A stretch of DNA of 64,000 bases from Undaria pinnatifida (Eukaryota; Sar; Phaeophyceae; Laminariales; Alariaceae): NCBI GenBank assembly GCA_012845835.1, contig JABAKD010000026.1, positions 310,001 through 374,000 of the forward strand, in the 5' to 3' direction. Shown one piece after another: positions 61,401-64,000 of the stretch (position 1 is the stretch's first letter; each line of letters starts with the position of its first letter). The position numbers were made by a program, and so were the translations under genes. The notes under the pieces are model-generated. The model was not told where the DNA came from and ran no database searches. It worked only from the letters and a program-made list of their open reading frames with translations.

Positions 61401-63130
61401 TGTAGCTTTGGCAACTATTCACATGAAACTGGCATCGGCAGGAGCAGCAATCACATTATTTGTTTCGCAGTCGCCCTACTCCCTTCCAACGCGCCGCATT
61501 GCAAACGAGCCACTCCCTTTCGGTCTCGGCGTTCCCCACCGAACTCTCCACCTGTCGACCTCGTTCCGCCCCCCGCAACAGAGACACTTTGTCCCGCCCC
61601 CTACCAACGTAACCGGTTTTCTAACAGAGTACCCCTGTCCCGGCCCCCTTTAATTACGCCAAGAAGCACCTGTCGATTCCTCCTTGCCCTCTTCCACCGC
61701 GATGTGTAACCGAAGAGCCGCGTTGATCCGGTCTCCATCGATCCCGCCGAAACCACGGCCCACTGCTTGCACGCTTCTGACCACACGCGATCCAACGAAG
61801 CCACCGTGTTCGGTTTCCCGTCTTTCCCCTTTAAGTCACGGCCTGGTGGTGCTCCCTACGGACTCAAGGATAGTAGTCACTTCCTCCATCTGGTTGGTTT
61901 GGATTCCTCGACAACGTCACCAATCCATCCATGACACTGCCCCGCTCTTTGCAGGGCCCCGAGGATACGTTCTCCCTCTGGACAATTTGCGCACTACCGG
62001 AGACCCTCCCCGAACCTTCGCATCGTGAATAACTCCGGGATAGCCGCAGTCCTCTTCGTGAGCAACCCCCTCCACCTTCCATCCCCTCCCTGACGACCCC
62101 AAAGCCTCGTGGACATCCCCTCCCTACATACTTCGGCAGAATAGCAATCGCTCCCCCGCCACCGCCGCCCGTTTGGAGATAGCAGCGGCTCTCATCGTCA
62201 ACGTCTGGTTAGACCTCCTTTGCAGAAACGTTGGGGCCACTACCTCTCTGTTTCAAGGATACCCTGCCCCAAACCACCCCACCTTTAGCAGGCCACCAAC
62301 GATACCTCCCGGACAGCTTTTCAGTTCACCCACCATCGGAACCAGGCCAACGACGATCATTCTGCCTTCCCCCAATGACAACAAACCCGCGGCTTATCAC
62401 TCCCGATCCAGCTCTTTAGCTGCTCCCCCCACTACCCGGACCAAAACCACCTATGGCCTTGTAACTTTCCCTGACCACAGAACGACGGACGAACTTTGCA
62501 ACCTCGGTTCATCGGTGCTCGCGCGTTCTGGCTTCCATCTACACGATTTCACCCCGATAGTTTCCCACCAAACCGGACCCAAACCATCAACGACCCTTCA
62601 GCCTTCCTTGACGACACAACCACGGATGACTATTCCAACCATGGTTACCGGCGCTCGCGCGCCCCTGCTTCGGTCTACACTGCCTTTCTCGTATTAACCT
62701 TGGTTAGCCACCACGGCGTACTAGTTCCCAGTCGATTTTGGTTTTATCTTTCCTCGCGGCACGTTTCCTTTTTTTCTAATCGCCGACCAATTATTTCTGT
62801 TGATATTGAACACCAAACAGTTCGTTTCCAACCAGCGGTTTCAAATCTCCCATCCGCCCCTGAAGGCACGTCTGTGACGTCACTGCCGCCAACCGTTTAT
62901 CTCAACGTTCATGTCGGTTTACCATCTGTATCTGGGAATCCCCGTCTGCTCCTGAAGGCACGTCTATTGAGCCATTACCGCCATCTCATTACCATACCAT
63001 CACATGAACCTGTTGGTTTGTTACTTTCCGGTGATGACCTCTCCACGTCGGGCATCGGCTTCAGGGCTCATTCCTTCGTCCCTCCAAACCCCTCACCACA
63101 CCCTTCCGCAAAGAAAGAAGAATAAGAACC
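61401..63130. other. C-rich block with long but unrecognised + strand frames
   Basis: Overlapping + frames of 114-209 codons (61344-61709, 61684-62028, 62173-62697, 62496-63125) are Pro/Thr/Ser-rich and lack any motif I know. The DNA is itself repetitive: CCTGAAGGCACGTCT occurs at 62861 and 62952, each followed by similar GTCACTGCCGCCA/GCCATTACCGCCA. Long frames in C-rich repeats are expected by chance, so no gene is called. Confidence 0.4.
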
Positions 63131-63136
63131 GAGCCA

Positions 63137-63360
63137 TGGTATATTTTCCGACAAAAGCGGTACGGGTCACGTCAGAAAACGGTGGCGGCCGAGCTGAAAT
63201 GCCGCGGTACGATGTATCGCAAGGAGTTGGTGTCAAAAACCGGCACGAGACTGGGTTAACCAATCAGCATCGCGGACCAGGGCAAAAAAACAAAGTGTTG
63301 TCTGCTGTACCACACGGTGGCGCGGAATGGTTGCGTTGTACCGATTTCTGTCGTCTGCCA
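63137..63360 (+). mobile_element. Uninterrupted copy of the small TIR element
   Basis: Matches 7525-7611 joined to 8955-9096 along its whole length: TTTTCCGACA, GGTCACGTCAGAAA, CGGTACGATGTA, GTGTCAAAAACCGG, CGCGGAATGGTTG, TTTCTGTCGTCTGCCA. It reads straight through the site that holds the LINE in the other copy (near 63220). The ends are imperfect inverted repeats. Confidence 0.75.
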
Positions 63361-64000
63361 TATATATTATGTATAACAAGATAAAATCGTGTTTGTTTCG
63401 ACCGACGGGGCGTTTCGCGCCGGCCCCGCTACGCCGACCTCGGCGCCGCTCGCCCCGACTGGCGCCCTAGGCTATAGGGGCGCACCCCCGGCGCCTCACC
63501 GTCGTCTTCGCCCCGTGGCCCGCGCGGCGATCTCTCGAAGCCGCAAAATAGCGTCAGTTTCGCGGGGACGTTTCTTGCGTGTCCCCCACCGCCGCACTGT
63601 GAGCCAAGGACATATATAAAAAAACGTTCAGCGTAAAATAAAACACCCCGCCTCTCGCCAACACAAACGAGATCATGCGATCCCCACGCCCTACGAGCAC
63701 CGGCACACGAGAACATGCGCAGCATCGAGCATGGTTCCGGACGCCACAAACAACTCGCCTTCTCGGGCTCAGCAGCACTGCTGTTGTCCACGGGGCACCC
63801 TTTGCGCGAGCGTGCCGGCGCGCTCGCTCGAGCTGAAGGCGGGGAACAAGTTGTAGGGAGGGTTTCTCTCGCGAAGAATCTCTGCCCGGGTTGCCCCCAC
63901 AAGGTACCGCACATCATGATATAATAATGAACAAGCAACCTTATATTCCCGTCCATATACGACCAGATACGAAATGCGAACCCTATTTTATGCGAACCCT
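63361..64000. other. GC-rich end of window, no recognised gene
   Basis: 63400-63660 is rich in CpG and GCGCC words. A 175-codon - frame (63429-63956) and shorter + frames have no motif. A gene promoter or first exon is possible but unsupported. Sequence continues beyond the window. Confidence 0.3.

Noticed and set aside
62173-63125. Two long + strand genes (174 and 209 codons)
   Set aside because: They overlap in different frames in C-rich repetitive DNA, have no motif, and frame length is explained by the scarcity of stop codons.

Overview
The window is eukaryotic nuclear DNA and mostly transposable elements and repeats. The evidence is a multi-exon gene with GT-AG introns of 0.2-5.4 kb, a full-length non-LTR retrotransposon with truncated copies, tRNA-derived SINE-like repeats, terminal-inverted-repeat (TIR) elements, and decayed Ty1/copia and Ty3/gypsy retroelements. 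A large-genome stramenopile such as a brown alga is my best guess. It rests on gene architecture and repeat style, not on a diagnostic marker. No rRNA gene, intact tRNA gene, CRISPR array or bacterial-type operon was seen.

Layout. 0-4.4 kb: A-rich, gene-poor, with a copia RNase H remnant. 4.4-6.4 kb: first copy of a composite repeat with very G-rich segments. 6.8-9.1 kb: LINE 3' ends, one inserted in a small TIR element with a 5-bp target-site duplication; an uninterrupted relative of the target lies at 63.1-63.4 kb. 9.2-10.1 kb: a TIR-bounded array of 42-bp palindromic units. 10.7-18.4 kb: a probable nest, with outer terminal repeats, an element with perfect 27-bp TIRs (11451-17302) and a LINE with an intact 1186-codon ORF. 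18.9-29.6 kb: SINE-like elements, LINE fragments, tandem duplications, more G-rich repeat and a roughly 200-bp satellite.

29.7-46.5 kb: the one convincing host gene, an SV2/SVOP-like major facilitator transporter on the + strand. I assembled it from 11 exons with consistent phases, including a 30-nt microexon; its N-terminal exon was not found. Its introns hold the G-rich repeat, a roughly 260-bp TIR element, a second 42-bp-unit TIR element, and an antisense OTU-type cysteine protease gene with a truncated tandem copy. 48.7-53.5 kb: a decayed Ty3/gypsy element on the - strand. 54.9-63.1 kb: long blocks of diverged tandem repeats without recognisable genes.

The most unusual signal is the pair of elements at 9248-10058 and 36968-38087. 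Both are bounded by CACACCCTGTAC inverted ends and filled with 42-bp palindromic units. The hexamer just inside each end (CAAATA in one, CAACTA in the other) is the half-site of that element's internal palindromes, as if ends and array had changed together.
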